DNA of 64,000 bases from Herbidospora cretacea (GTDB lineage: Bacteria; Actinomycetota; Actinomycetes; Streptosporangiales; Streptosporangiaceae): contig NZ_BBXG01000029.1 in the NCBI RefSeq assembly GCF_001570605.1, positions 1-64,000 on the forward strand. Direction: 5' to 3'. A program made the translations under genes and the position numbers. The notes beneath the pieces are model-generated. The model saw only the letters and a list, made by a program, of their open reading frames with translations, was not told the origin of the DNA and ran no database searches. This document shows, one piece after another, positions 42,848 through 51,190 of the stretch; the stretch's first letter is position 1; the number at the start of each line of letters is the position of its first letter.

Positions 42848-44248
42848 ATGTCCCAGGAGAACCGCAAGCCGGCCCTGGCACTGCTGTGCATGGCCCAGTT
42901 CGTGCTGGTCCTGGACTTCGCGATCGTCAACGTCGCATTGCCCTCCATCCAGCGGGACCTCGGCTTCACCGACAGCGCCCTGCAGTGGGTCGTCGGCGCG
43001 TACGCGCTGTTCTTCGGCGGGTTCCTGCTGGTCGGCGGGCGGCTCGGCGACATCGTGGGACGCAAGAGGATGTTCGTCGGCGGCCTGGCCGTCTTCACCG
43101 CCGCGTCCCTGGCGGGCGGGGTCGCGACCGAGCCCATCGTGCTCATCGTGGCCCGCGCGCTCCAGGGCCTCTCGGCGGCGATGGTGTCGCCGGCCGTGCT
43201 GGCGCTGATCGCGGGCGGCTACCCCGAAGGCAAGGAACGCGCGAAGGCCATGGGCATCTTCGGCGCGGTCGCCTCGGCCGGGTTCACCGGCGGGGTCCTC
43301 TTCGGCGGCGTGCTGACCGAGCTGTTCGGCTGGCGGGCGGTCATGTTCGTGAACGTCCCCGTCGGCGTCGCGCTGGTGCTCCGGGCGGTCAGGCGCCTGG
43401 ACGCCGACCACGTCGCCCACCGCACCCAGCGGATCGACGTCCCCGGCGCCATCCTGGTCACGGCCGGCATGTGCGCGCTGACCTACGCCCTCACCACCGC
43501 CACCGACCACGGCTGGTCGGCCCCCGGCGTCGTCTACCCGCTGATCGGGGCGGCGGTGCTGCTGGCCGCGTTCTTCGTGCTCCAGACCCGCTCGGCCAAC
43601 CCGCTGGTGCCGCTGTCGATCTTCAAGATCCGCGGCGTGGTCGCCGGTGACTCCATCGCGTTCCTGTCGGGCGGCGTCATGTCGATCTCGACCTACTTCC
43701 TGACCCTCTACATGCAGCACGGCCTCGGCTACTCCGCCATCCAGACGGGCCTGGCGTTCTTCCCGCAGGCCGTCGTGACCGTGCTGGCCGCGAAGTTCGT
43801 GGCCGACCTGACCGGCCGCGTCGGGCCCCGGCCGGTGCTCATCGGCGGCGCGGCCTGTCTGACCGCCGGTTCGGCCTGGCTGCTCACCGTCCCCGTGAAC
43901 GGGAGCTACTGGCTGCACGTGCTGCCCGGCGGCGTCCTGATCGGGCTCGGCGTGACGGTCATGATGATCTCCACCGCGGTGGCCGCCACGACCGGGGTCG
44001 ACGGGCCGCGCATGGGCCTGGCCAGCGGTCTGTACAACTCGCTGCGCCAGCTCGGGGTGGGCCTGCTGCTGGCCATCGCCGTGACGGCGGCGGTGCCGAC
44101 CACCGACCCGCAGAACATCGGCAGCTACCACGTCGCGTTCGGGATCAGCACGGTCCTGTCGGTGCTGATCGCGCTGATCGCGGCGGCCGTCCTGCGCCCT
44201 CGCGAGGCCGCGACGCCGGTCGCCGAGAAGGAGAGGGTCGACGCCTGA
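42848..44248 (+). CDS. MFS drug exporter (DHA2/EmrB-QacA type, 14 helices)
   Basis: A 466-residue membrane protein starting at ATG 42848 after AGGAGG. The hallmark LDFAIVNVALPSIQRDLGF (helix 1, motif D1), LVGGRLGDIVGRKRMF (motif A) and VSPAVLALIAGGYPEGKERAKAMG in blocks identify the DHA2 family, with 13-14 predicted helices. Its place beside a one-gene regulator within the cluster makes it the likely exporter of, or resistance to, the cluster product. A terminator follows. Confidence 0.94.
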   Translation: MSQENRKPALALLCMAQFVLVLDFAIVNVALPSIQRDLGFTDSALQWVVGAYALFFGGFLLVGGRLGDIVGRKRMFVGGLAVFTAASLAGGVATEPIVLIVARALQGLSAAMVSPAVLALIAGGYPEGKERAKAMGIFGAVASAGFTGGVLFGGVLTELFGWRAVMFVNVPVGVALVLRAVRRLDADHVAHRTQRIDVPGAILVTAGMCALTYALTTATDHGWSAPGVVYPLIGAAVLLAAFFVLQTRSANPLVPLSIFKIRGVVAGDSIAFLSGGVMSISTYFLTLYMQHGLGYSAIQTGLAFFPQAVVTVLAAKFVADLTGRVGPRPVLIGGAACLTAGSAWLLTVPVNGSYWLHVLPGGVLIGLGVTVMMISTAVAATTGVDGPRMGLASGLYNSLRQLGVGLLLAIAVTAAVPTTDPQNIGSYHVAFGISTVLSVLIALIAAAVLRPREAATPVAEKERVDA

Positions 44249-44260
44249 GAAAAGCGCCGA

Positions 44261-44296
44261 AAAGGCCGGTCCCCGATAAGGGGTCCGGCCTTTTTT
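44261..44296 (+). terminator. Rho-independent terminator after exporter
   Basis: A 13-bp stem with one mismatch, AAGGCCGGTCCCC against GGGGTCCGGCCTT, loop GATAA, then TTTTTT. It separates the exporter transcript from the monooxygenase operon. Confidence 0.92.
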
Positions 44297-44339
44297 CTTC
44301 ATAAACAGCGCTAATCGAGACGCCATTGTTTGCCCGTAG

Positions 44340-44366
44340 TTACCGCCATAGCGTGGAAAGCGGTAA
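44340..44366 (+). promoter_or_regulatory. TTACC-N17-GGTAA dyad before the aromatic operon
   Basis: The arms TTACCGC and GCGGTAA (GTTACCGC/GCGGTAAC including the flanking bases 44339 and 44367) end 16 bp before the monooxygenase ATG. Length and half-sites equal those of the exporter dyad at 42796-42822, so one regulator probably binds both, and the CGNR protein is the best candidate. Confidence 0.7.
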
Positions 44367-44382
44367 CAGCGAAAGGACGGAC

Positions 44383-45618
44383 ATGGCGAACACACTGATC
44401 GCCGGCGGCGGGATCGGCGGCCTGGCGGCCGCGCTCTCGATCGCCCGAGCAGGCACCAATGATCCGCACCGCGTGACCGTGCTCGAACGCGGTGACCGGT
44501 TCGCCGAGCTCGGCGCCGGGATCCAGCTCGCGCCCAACGCGTTCCGCGCCCTCGACCTGCTGGGCGTCGGCGACCGGGTGCGCGAGCGCGCGGTCTTCAT
44601 CGACGAACTGCGCCTCATGGACGGCACCACCGGCCGCCGCGTCACCGGCCTCCCCTTGACGGGGACCTACCGGGAGCGCTTCGGCAACCCCTACGCGGTC
44701 GTCCACCGGGGCGACCTCTACCAGCCGCTCCTGGACGCCTGCCGCGCCGACGGCCGGATCGAGCTCCTGCCGGGCCACGCGGTCACCGGCTACACGCAGA
44801 CCGCGGACAAGGTCGTCGTGACGAGCCGGATCGCCGGCAAGGTGACCGCCGACGGCCGGACCACCGGCTCAGGCACCGTGACCCGCTTCGAGGCCGACTA
44901 CCTGATCGGCGCCGACGGGATCCGCTCCGCGGTCCGGGCGCAGCTGGTCGGCGACGGGCGGCCCCGGGTCTCCGGCCACACGATCCACCGCTCGGTCATC
45001 CCGATGGAGCGGGTCCCCGAGGAGCTGCGGTGGAACGTCGTCACCCTGTGGGCCGGGCCCAAGTGGCACTTCGTGCACTATCCGATCGGCGGCGGCGCGT
45101 TCCTCAACCTGGCCGCCACCGTCGACGACGGAGCCACCCGGGAGGTCGCGGGTGAGCCGGTCGCGCGGGAGGTCGTGCGGAACCGGTTTCCCGGTCTGAG
45201 CGACACGGCCAGAGCTCTGCTCGCCCTCGGCGACGAGTGGCGGACCTGGGTCCTGTGCGACCGCGACCCCGTCTCGGCCTGGACCGACGGCCGGGTGGCC
45301 CTGCTGGGCGACGCGGCGCACCCGATGCTCCAGTACGCCGCCCAGGGCGCCTGCACCGCCCTTGAGGACGCGGTCGTGCTCGGCGACGTCTTCCCCGACC
45401 TCGACGCCTACGCCGCCCTGCGGCGGGAGCGCACCGCGGACGCGACGCGCGCCGCCCGGTGGCTGGGCGACCGGATCTACCACCCGGCCGGCGAGGCCGC
45501 CCGGGAGCGCAACGGCATGCTGGCCGCGCTGTCCGAGACGGACCTGCACGACCACGTGGCCTGGTTACACGCCTACAACCCCCGCACAGAAAGGATCCCG
45601 AGCGATGCGGTTCGATGA
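44383..45618 (+). CDS. FAD-dependent aromatic hydroxylase (salicylate-hydroxylase type)
   Basis: A 411-residue group A flavin monooxygenase. The N-terminal GGGIGGLAAALSIAR binds FAD, DYLIGADGIRSAVR is the DG motif, and GRVALLGDAAHPMLQYAAQGACTALEDA in blocks is the GD motif. ATG 44383 follows AAAGGAC. Relatives hydroxylate salicylate or 3-hydroxybenzoate. In this cluster it would act on salicylate, 3-hydroxyanthranilate or the finished benzoxazole. A rare TTA codon is at 45565-45567. It overlaps the KASIII-like gene by 14 bp. First gene of the aromatic operon. Confidence 0.92.
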   Translation: MANTLIAGGGIGGLAAALSIARAGTNDPHRVTVLERGDRFAELGAGIQLAPNAFRALDLLGVGDRVRERAVFIDELRLMDGTTGRRVTGLPLTGTYRERFGNPYAVVHRGDLYQPLLDACRADGRIELLPGHAVTGYTQTADKVVVTSRIAGKVTADGRTTGSGTVTRFEADYLIGADGIRSAVRAQLVGDGRPRVSGHTIHRSVIPMERVPEELRWNVVTLWAGPKWHFVHYPIGGGAFLNLAATVDDGATREVAGEPVAREVVRNRFPGLSDTARALLALGDEWRTWVLCDRDPVSAWTDGRVALLGDAAHPMLQYAAQGACTALEDAVVLGDVFPDLDAYAALRRERTADATRAARWLGDRIYHPAGEAARERNGMLAALSETDLHDHVAWLHAYNPRTERIPSDAVR

Positions 45619-46642
45619 CATATGGGTCGCCGGAACCGGCGGCACGCTCGGCGAAAGGGTCCCGGTCGAACGGGCCGTCGCCTCCGGCGACTACTCGGCC
45701 GAGGCCGCGAGGAGCACCGGGCAGGTCTCGGTCTCGATGTCGCGGCAGGCCCCGCCCGAGATGGCGGTCGCGGCCGGACGCCGCGCGGTCAAGACGGCCG
45801 AGGACACCGGCGCCCACGTCGGCCCGGACACCTTCCACCTGCACAGTCACAGCCACTTCCAGGGCGTCGACATGTGGCCGGCCGCCTGCTGGATCGCCGG
45901 GGAGCTCCTCGGCACCGATCTGCGCGGCATGCCGATGTCGGTCCAGGCGGCCTCCAACGGCTCGCTCGCCAGCCTGGAGATCGCGGCGAACACGCTCACC
46001 GCCCGGCCCGAGCTGCCCTCGGCGCTGATCACCGTCGCCGACCGGTTCGCGCCGCCCGCCGACCGGTGGTACCTGTCCCCCGGCATGGTGTTCGGGGACG
46101 GCGCGGCGGCGGCCGTGCTGACCAGGAACAGCGGCCTGCTCCGGCTCCGCAGCCTGGTGTCGGAGACCGACGCCGCGCTCGAGGGCCTGTCGCGGGGGGA
46201 CGAACCGTTCCGCTCCGCGCCCCAGCCGGGAGCGGACATGCGCGGCCGGACCCGGGCGTTCCTCGCCCACAGCGGCCTGTCGCTGAAGGACGTGCGCCGG
46301 CGCTCGGCCGAGCGCACCCACAGCGTGGTCACCCGGGCGTGCGACGAGGCGGGCGTCCCGCTTGAGGACCTCGACTGGTTCGTCACGCCCTTCGTCGGGC
46401 GGGCCCTGCACCAGGACAGCTTCCTGCGGCCCTTCGACGGCTTCACGCCGCGCAACACCCTGCTGGAGCTCGGCCTGGCGACCGGGCACCTCGGCCCGGC
46501 CGACGGCCTCTACGCCCTGCACCACCTGGTCCGCGACGACCTGATCGCGCCGGGGGCCTCGGTGCTGGTGCTCGGCACCGGCATGGGCTTCACCTTCTCC
46601 GCCGCAGTGCTCACCAGGGAGGACACGACATGCGCACGGTGA
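45605..46642 (+). CDS. KASIII-like acyltransferase with Ser in place of active Cys
   Basis: A 345-residue thiolase-fold protein of the ketoacyl-synthase III type, with GMVFGDGAAAAVL and the C-terminal LGTGMGFTFSAAVL. At the nucleophile position it reads QAASNGSLASLEIA, so Cys is Ser (about residue 118). The usual His region reads WFVTPFVGRALHQ and the usual Asn region reads TGHLGPADGL. DpsC of daunorubicin synthesis is a known KASIII homologue with a Ser nucleophile, so activity is still possible, probably acyl transfer without decarboxylation. It overlaps both neighbours (14 and 13 bp). A second KASIII-like gene with Cys is 5 kb downstream. Confidence 0.85.
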   Translation: MRFDDIWVAGTGGTLGERVPVERAVASGDYSAEAARSTGQVSVSMSRQAPPEMAVAAGRRAVKTAEDTGAHVGPDTFHLHSHSHFQGVDMWPAACWIAGELLGTDLRGMPMSVQAASNGSLASLEIAANTLTARPELPSALITVADRFAPPADRWYLSPGMVFGDGAAAAVLTRNSGLLRLRSLVSETDAALEGLSRGDEPFRSAPQPGADMRGRTRAFLAHSGLSLKDVRRRSAERTHSVVTRACDEAGVPLEDLDWFVTPFVGRALHQDSFLRPFDGFTPRNTLLELGLATGHLGPADGLYALHHLVRDDLIAPGASVLVLGTGMGFTFSAAVLTREDTTCAR

Positions 46643-47700
46643 ACCCCCGCATCGCCGCGGTCGAGCCGCTGCTCACCCCGGCCGAACTGCGCGCCACCAT
46701 CCCGGTGGGCGACCTCGCCGCCGAGACCCTGCTCCGGGGCCGCGAGGAGATCGCCCGGATCCTCGACGGCACCGACGACCGGCTGCTCGTCGTCACGGGC
46801 CCGTGCTCGGTGCACGACCCGGTCTCCTGCCTCGCCTACGCCGAGCGCCTGGCCCACCTGGCCGAGGAGGTCTCCGACACCCTGCTGCTCGTCATGCGGG
46901 TGTACGTGGAGAAGCCCCGCACCCGCCTCGGCTGGAAGGGCCTGGTCAGCGACCCGCACCTGAACGGCTCCCACGACGTCAACGAGGGCCTGCGCCTCTC
47001 GCGCGAGCTGCTGACGAAGGTGCTGGAGCTCGGCCTGCCCACCGGGTGCGAGTTCCTCGACCCGACCGTGGCCCGGTATCTGTCCGACGTGGTCTGCTGG
47101 GGCGCGATCGGCGCCCGGACCGTGCAGAGCCAGACGCACCGCGCGCTGACCAGCGGCCTGGCGATGCCGGTCGGCATGAAGAACACCACGACCGGCGCGG
47201 TCGGCGACGCCATCGACGCGATCGTCTGCGCCGCCCAGGGCCACGTGTTCCCCGGCATCGACGACGACGGCCTGGCCGCCGTCATCGAGACCAGCGGCAA
47301 CCCCGACTGTCACATCGTGCTGCGCGGCGGCGCGGCCGGGCCGAACTACGGGCCGCTGGACGTCGCCCGGACCCTCGACGCCCTCGGCGGCGCGGGGCTG
47401 CCGCAGCGGCTGGTGATCGACGCCAGCCACGGCAACAGCGGCAAGGACCACGAACGCCAGCCCGTCGTCGTCGCCGACGTCGCCCGCCGCATCGCGGCCG
47501 GTGAGGGCGGCATCGCCGGCCTGATGGTGGAGAGCTTCCTGGCCTCAGGCCGGCAGGAGCTCGTGCTGGGCGAACCCGAGCGGCTGACCTTCGGCCAGAG
47601 CGTGACCGACGCCTGCGTCGGCTGGGACCGCACGACCCGCATGGTCGCCCAGCTCGCCGACGCCGTCGCCGCCGGCCGCGCCTCCACTGTGGCTGCCTGA
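46630..47700 (+). CDS. DAHP synthase, type I (shikimate entry enzyme)
   Basis: A 356-residue enzyme. VVTGPCSVHDP, EKPRTRLGWKGL, ARTVQSQTHRALTSGL and HGNSGKDHERQ in blocks are the signatures of AroF/G/H-type synthases. It condenses phosphoenolpyruvate and erythrose 4-phosphate, the first step to chorismate. A cluster copy that escapes feedback control is typical of pathways fed by chorismate, such as phenazines and benzoxazoles. It overlaps the KASIII-like gene by 13 bp. A conserved hairpin begins 3 bp after its stop. Confidence 0.95.
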   Translation: MRTVNPRIAAVEPLLTPAELRATIPVGDLAAETLLRGREEIARILDGTDDRLLVVTGPCSVHDPVSCLAYAERLAHLAEEVSDTLLLVMRVYVEKPRTRLGWKGLVSDPHLNGSHDVNEGLRLSRELLTKVLELGLPTGCEFLDPTVARYLSDVVCWGAIGARTVQSQTHRALTSGLAMPVGMKNTTTGAVGDAIDAIVCAAQGHVFPGIDDDGLAAVIETSGNPDCHIVLRGGAAGPNYGPLDVARTLDALGGAGLPQRLVIDASHGNSGKDHERQPVVVADVARRIAAGEGGIAGLMVESFLASGRQELVLGEPERLTFGQSVTDACVGWDRTTRMVAQLADAVAAGRASTVAA

Positions 47701-47702
47701 AA

Positions 47703-47765
47703 GCGAGACGCGGACGGCCGAAGGCCGGCCGTGGCTCGCGCTGTGAACCTGCCCAATAGACAGGA
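47703..47765 (+). repeat. Cluster leader repeat, copy A (hairpin plus conserved tail)
   Basis: A 63-bp element 86 percent identical to 55965-56027. It starts 3 bp after the DAHP synthase stop. Bases 1-37 fold into a near-complete hairpin (GCGAG-A-CGCGG-A-CGGCC against GGCCG-G-CCGTG-G-CTCGC), with an A-G mismatch and one G-U pair relative to copy B. The tail CTGCCCAATAGACAGGA contains the ribosome site for the NRPS gene. Confidence 0.8.
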
Positions 47766-47772
47766 CTTGATC

Positions 47773-49878
47773 ATGGAAACCGCACTGCCCCTGGCCCGTC
47801 CCGGCGGGGACCCGGCCGTCACGCACGAACGCGCCGTCGAGACGCCGGGCCGCGCCCTGGTGGCCCTGCTGCACCGCTACACCGGCGAGACCGAGATCGC
47901 GGGCACGCACGTCACCGGCGACATGACCGTCGGCGAGATCGACGCCACCCTGCCGATCACCATCGGCCCGCTGTCCTTCGACGGGACCACGCTCCGCATG
48001 GACGGCGCGGAGTTCGACGCCGACGCGGCCGACCAGTACGCCACCCACCTGAGCCGCTGCACCGACCCCAACACGCGGGTCCGCGACATCGAGATCCTCA
48101 CCCCCGAGGAGACCGGGCGCATGCTGGTGGCCTGGAACCAGACCGGCGAGCCGGTGCCCGCCCCCTACTTCCACGAGCGCGTCGCCGAGATCGCCGAGGC
48201 CACCCCGCACGCCCAGGCGATCGTCTGGCCGGGCGGCACGATGACCTTCCGCGAGCTCGACGCCGACGCCAACCGGCTGGCCCACCGGCTGAGGAAGCTG
48301 GGCGTCCACCGCGGCGACCGCGTCGGGACCTGCTTCCCGCGCGGCCCGGAGAGCCTGATCGCCCAGCTCGCCTGCTTCAAGGCCGGGGCCGCCGCGATCC
48401 TGCTCGACCCCGACTTCCCCGCCGACCGCGTCCAGTTCATGATCGTGGACGGCGAGGCGAAGCTCACCCTGACCATGAACGCCCACCGTGAGGTCGTCAC
48501 CGGCCACGTCGTCACCCTCGACGGCGACGACTGGTGGCTGGAGCCGCCGACTCCGGTCACCTCGGCCGTCGGCCCCGACGACCTGATCCACATCTGCTAC
48601 ACCAGCGGCTCCACCGGCAAGCCGAAGGCCGTCATGGTCCGCCACGGCGCGGCCCGCAACCTGATCCACTCCATGCGGACGATCTGCGGCGTCACCCCCG
48701 CCTCGCGCGGGACGTGGTTGGCCGCGCCCGGCTACGGCATGGTCGAGGTCGAGTGCTTCTCCGTGCTGGCGGCGGGCGCGCCGGTCCACATCCCCGAACC
48801 GGCGGTCGTCACCTCGCCCGAGTGGCTGCGCGACTGGCTCGTGAAGAGCCGGATCACCCACACGCTGCTCATGAAGGCGATGTGCGAACGGCTCTGGGGC
48901 CTGGAGTGGCCGTCCGACACCGTTCTGGAGAACATCCGCATCTGCGGCGAGCGGGTCCAGTCGTGGCCCCTCGGCCTCCCCTTCCACGTCTTCAACCTGT
49001 ACGGCTCCGCCGAGGCCACCGTCGTCGCGACCTGCGACATCACCGACCTGGGGCAGGAGCTCGGCGAACGCGAGCGGGCCAGGAGACTCCCGCCCATCGG
49101 CCGGCCCACGCCCAACGTGCGGACCTACGTCCTGGACGAGCGCCTGAAGCCCGTCCCGCCGGGCGTCGTCGGCGAGCTGTGCGTCGCGGGCGAGAGCCTG
49201 TCGTCCGGCTACCTCAACCGGCCCGAGGCCACCGCCGAGAAGTGGGTCGAGCACGAGCTCGGCACCCTCTACCGGACCGGTGACCTGGCCCGTTTCTGGA
49301 CCGACGGCAGCATCGAGATCGTCGGCCGGACCGACAACCAGGTGAAGGTGCGCGGCAACCGGGTGCACCTCGGCGAGATCGAGGTGGCCATCGCGGCCCA
49401 GCCCGGCGTGCGGCAGGCGGCCGTCCTGGCCAAGAAGGACGCCGACGGGGACACCCGCCTGGTCGCCTACGTCGAGGGCGACCCCTCGATCCGGGACGTG
49501 CGGCGGACCCTGGCGAAACTGCTCCCCTCGTTCATGGTCCCCTCGGCCTACGTCGTCGGGCAGTTCCCGCTCACGACCAACGGGAAGATCGACCGCAACG
49601 CGCTGCCCGAGCCGCCCAAGGAGCGCCCCGACGTCGACAGCCCCTACCAGGAGCCGCGCACCGACGTCGAGCACACGCTGCGCGACCTGTGGGCGACCAC
49701 GCTCGACCTCGACGGCATCGGCGTGCGCGACAACTTCTTCGACCTCGGCGGCGACTCGATGCGGGCCGCCGCGCTGACCGACCGGATCAGGGCGCGGTTC
49801 TCCGTGGACGCCGACATCGACGACCTCTTCGACGACCCGACGATCGAGCGCATGGCCGTGGCCATCGCCACGAAATGA
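47773..49878 (+). CDS. NRPS adenylation-thiolation protein (A-PCP)
   Basis: A 701-residue protein with ATG 47773 after the leader repeat. Residues 1-120 are a non-catalytic leader ending in ILTPEETGRMLVAWNQTG, the stretch that normally links a condensation to an adenylation domain. The A domain (about 130-600) has ICYTSGSTGKPKAVM (A3), LYGSAEAT (A5), YRTGDLARFW (A7), GRTDNQVKVRGNRVHLGEIE in blocks (A8) and NGKIDRN (A10). The PCP (about 625-695) has FDLGGDSMRAA with the phosphopantetheine Ser. It activates and holds one amino acid or aryl acid; without a C domain, a partner must form the bond. The loss of a C domain and the retained linker suggest origin by splitting of a larger NRPS. Confidence 0.9.
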   Translation: METALPLARPGGDPAVTHERAVETPGRALVALLHRYTGETEIAGTHVTGDMTVGEIDATLPITIGPLSFDGTTLRMDGAEFDADAADQYATHLSRCTDPNTRVRDIEILTPEETGRMLVAWNQTGEPVPAPYFHERVAEIAEATPHAQAIVWPGGTMTFRELDADANRLAHRLRKLGVHRGDRVGTCFPRGPESLIAQLACFKAGAAAILLDPDFPADRVQFMIVDGEAKLTLTMNAHREVVTGHVVTLDGDDWWLEPPTPVTSAVGPDDLIHICYTSGSTGKPKAVMVRHGAARNLIHSMRTICGVTPASRGTWLAAPGYGMVEVECFSVLAAGAPVHIPEPAVVTSPEWLRDWLVKSRITHTLLMKAMCERLWGLEWPSDTVLENIRICGERVQSWPLGLPFHVFNLYGSAEATVVATCDITDLGQELGERERARRLPPIGRPTPNVRTYVLDERLKPVPPGVVGELCVAGESLSSGYLNRPEATAEKWVEHELGTLYRTGDLARFWTDGSIEIVGRTDNQVKVRGNRVHLGEIEVAIAAQPGVRQAAVLAKKDADGDTRLVAYVEGDPSIRDVRRTLAKLLPSFMVPSAYVVGQFPLTTNGKIDRNALPEPPKERPDVDSPYQEPRTDVEHTLRDLWATTLDLDGIGVRDNFFDLGGDSMRAAALTDRIRARFSVDADIDDLFDDPTIERMAVAIATK

Positions 49879-49885
49879 GGACGGC

Positions 49886-51190
49886 ATGCATTACTTCGAG
49901 ACCCAGGTCCCCCTCACCGAGGACGCGGTCGAGGTCGCGGCCCGGCTCGCCGACTCGGGGCTGTTCGCCGACCACGTCGTCTACGAGAACGGCGGCGTCT
50001 GGTCCTACGCGGGCGGCGCCCGCGCCGAACTGACCCTCGACCGCGAGGGGGCGCTGCTCCGGCACGAGAACCGCGACGACGTCTTCGAGCCGTGGAACGG
50101 CGACCCGCTGCACCAGGTCGCCGGGCTGCTGGAGACGGTGTCGATCCCCGAATGGCGGGCCTACGGGTGGGCGGCGTTCGAGCTGTCCTACACCGAGGAG
50201 CACGTCGGCGACGGACGGCTGCTGCACCTGGTGGTCCCTCAGGCGGAGGCGCGCGTCTCCGCCGGCCACGCCCGGCTGCGCGCCGCCGACACCGCGACGC
50301 TCACCGCGCTGCTCGCCGCCGTCCAGGCCCCGTCCGCGCCGAAGAACCTCACGCCCACCCCCCTGGACGTCTGGGGCACCGGCGAGGACGCCTACCGCGA
50401 GGCCGTGAAGCTGGCCGTCGAGTCGATCAACGCCGGCGAGCTGCACAAGGTCATCCTGTCCCGCGTGGTCGAGGTCCCCGACGAGGTCGACCTGACCGCC
50501 ACCTACCTGGCCGGGCGCAAGGGCAACAACCCGGCCCGCTCGTTCCTGCTCGACCTGGGCGGCCTGGCCGCGACCGGGTTCAGCCCCGAGATCGTCGTGC
50601 AGGTCTCCGAGGACGGGCACGTCGTGTCGCAGCCGCTCGCCGGGACCCGCGCGCTCACCCCCGACCAGGCGGTGAACGCGTCCCTGCGGGCCGACCTCTA
50701 CGGCTCCGCCAAGGAGGTCTACGAGCACGCCATCTCCGTCAAGGTCGGCACCGACGAGCTGGTCGACGTGTGCGAGCCCGACTCGGTCGAGGTGCCGGAG
50801 TTCATGGCGATCCGCGAGCGCGGCAGCGTCCAGCACCTGGCCTCCCGCGTCTCCGGGCGGCTGTCCCAGGGGATGCGGGCCTGGGACGCCTTCGGCGCCG
50901 TCTTCCCGGCCGTCACCGCGTCGGGCGTGCCGAAGAAGGCCGCCTACGAGGCGATCCGGGCGCACGAGCCGGAGGCCCGCGGCCTCTACAGCGGCGCGGT
51001 CATGACCGTCGACCACACCGGCGCGATGGACGCCGCCCTGGTCCTGCGGTCGGCCTACCGCCGCGACGGCCGGACCTGGCTGCGCGCCGGGGCCGGGATC
51101 GTCGGCCAGTCGACCCCCGAGCGCGAGTTCGAGGAGACGTGCGAGAAGCTCGAAAGCGTCGCGCGTTACCTGGTGAGGAGCGCGGCATGA
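49886..51190 (+). CDS. Salicylate synthase (MbtI/Irp9 type)
   Basis: A 434-residue chorismate-utilising enzyme. The C-terminal half has the salicylate-synthase pattern: HKVILSRVVEVP with the general-base Lys, TGFSPEIV, PLAGTRA, SAKEVYEHAISV, RERGSVQHL, FPAVTASGVPKK, GLYSGAVM and AGAGIVGQSTPEREFEET in blocks. It turns chorismate to isochorismate and then to salicylate and pyruvate. It lies 7 bp after the NRPS gene. Salicylate is an acyl building block in caboxamycin-type benzoxazoles. A plain isochorismate synthase would be the alternative; the whole-sequence pattern fits MbtI better. Confidence 0.9.
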   Translation: MHYFETQVPLTEDAVEVAARLADSGLFADHVVYENGGVWSYAGGARAELTLDREGALLRHENRDDVFEPWNGDPLHQVAGLLETVSIPEWRAYGWAAFELSYTEEHVGDGRLLHLVVPQAEARVSAGHARLRAADTATLTALLAAVQAPSAPKNLTPTPLDVWGTGEDAYREAVKLAVESINAGELHKVILSRVVEVPDEVDLTATYLAGRKGNNPARSFLLDLGGLAATGFSPEIVVQVSEDGHVVSQPLAGTRALTPDQAVNASLRADLYGSAKEVYEHAISVKVGTDELVDVCEPDSVEVPEFMAIRERGSVQHLASRVSGRLSQGMRAWDAFGAVFPAVTASGVPKKAAYEAIRAHEPEARGLYSGAVMTVDHTGAMDAALVLRSAYRRDGRTWLRAGAGIVGQSTPEREFEETCEKLESVARYLVRSAA

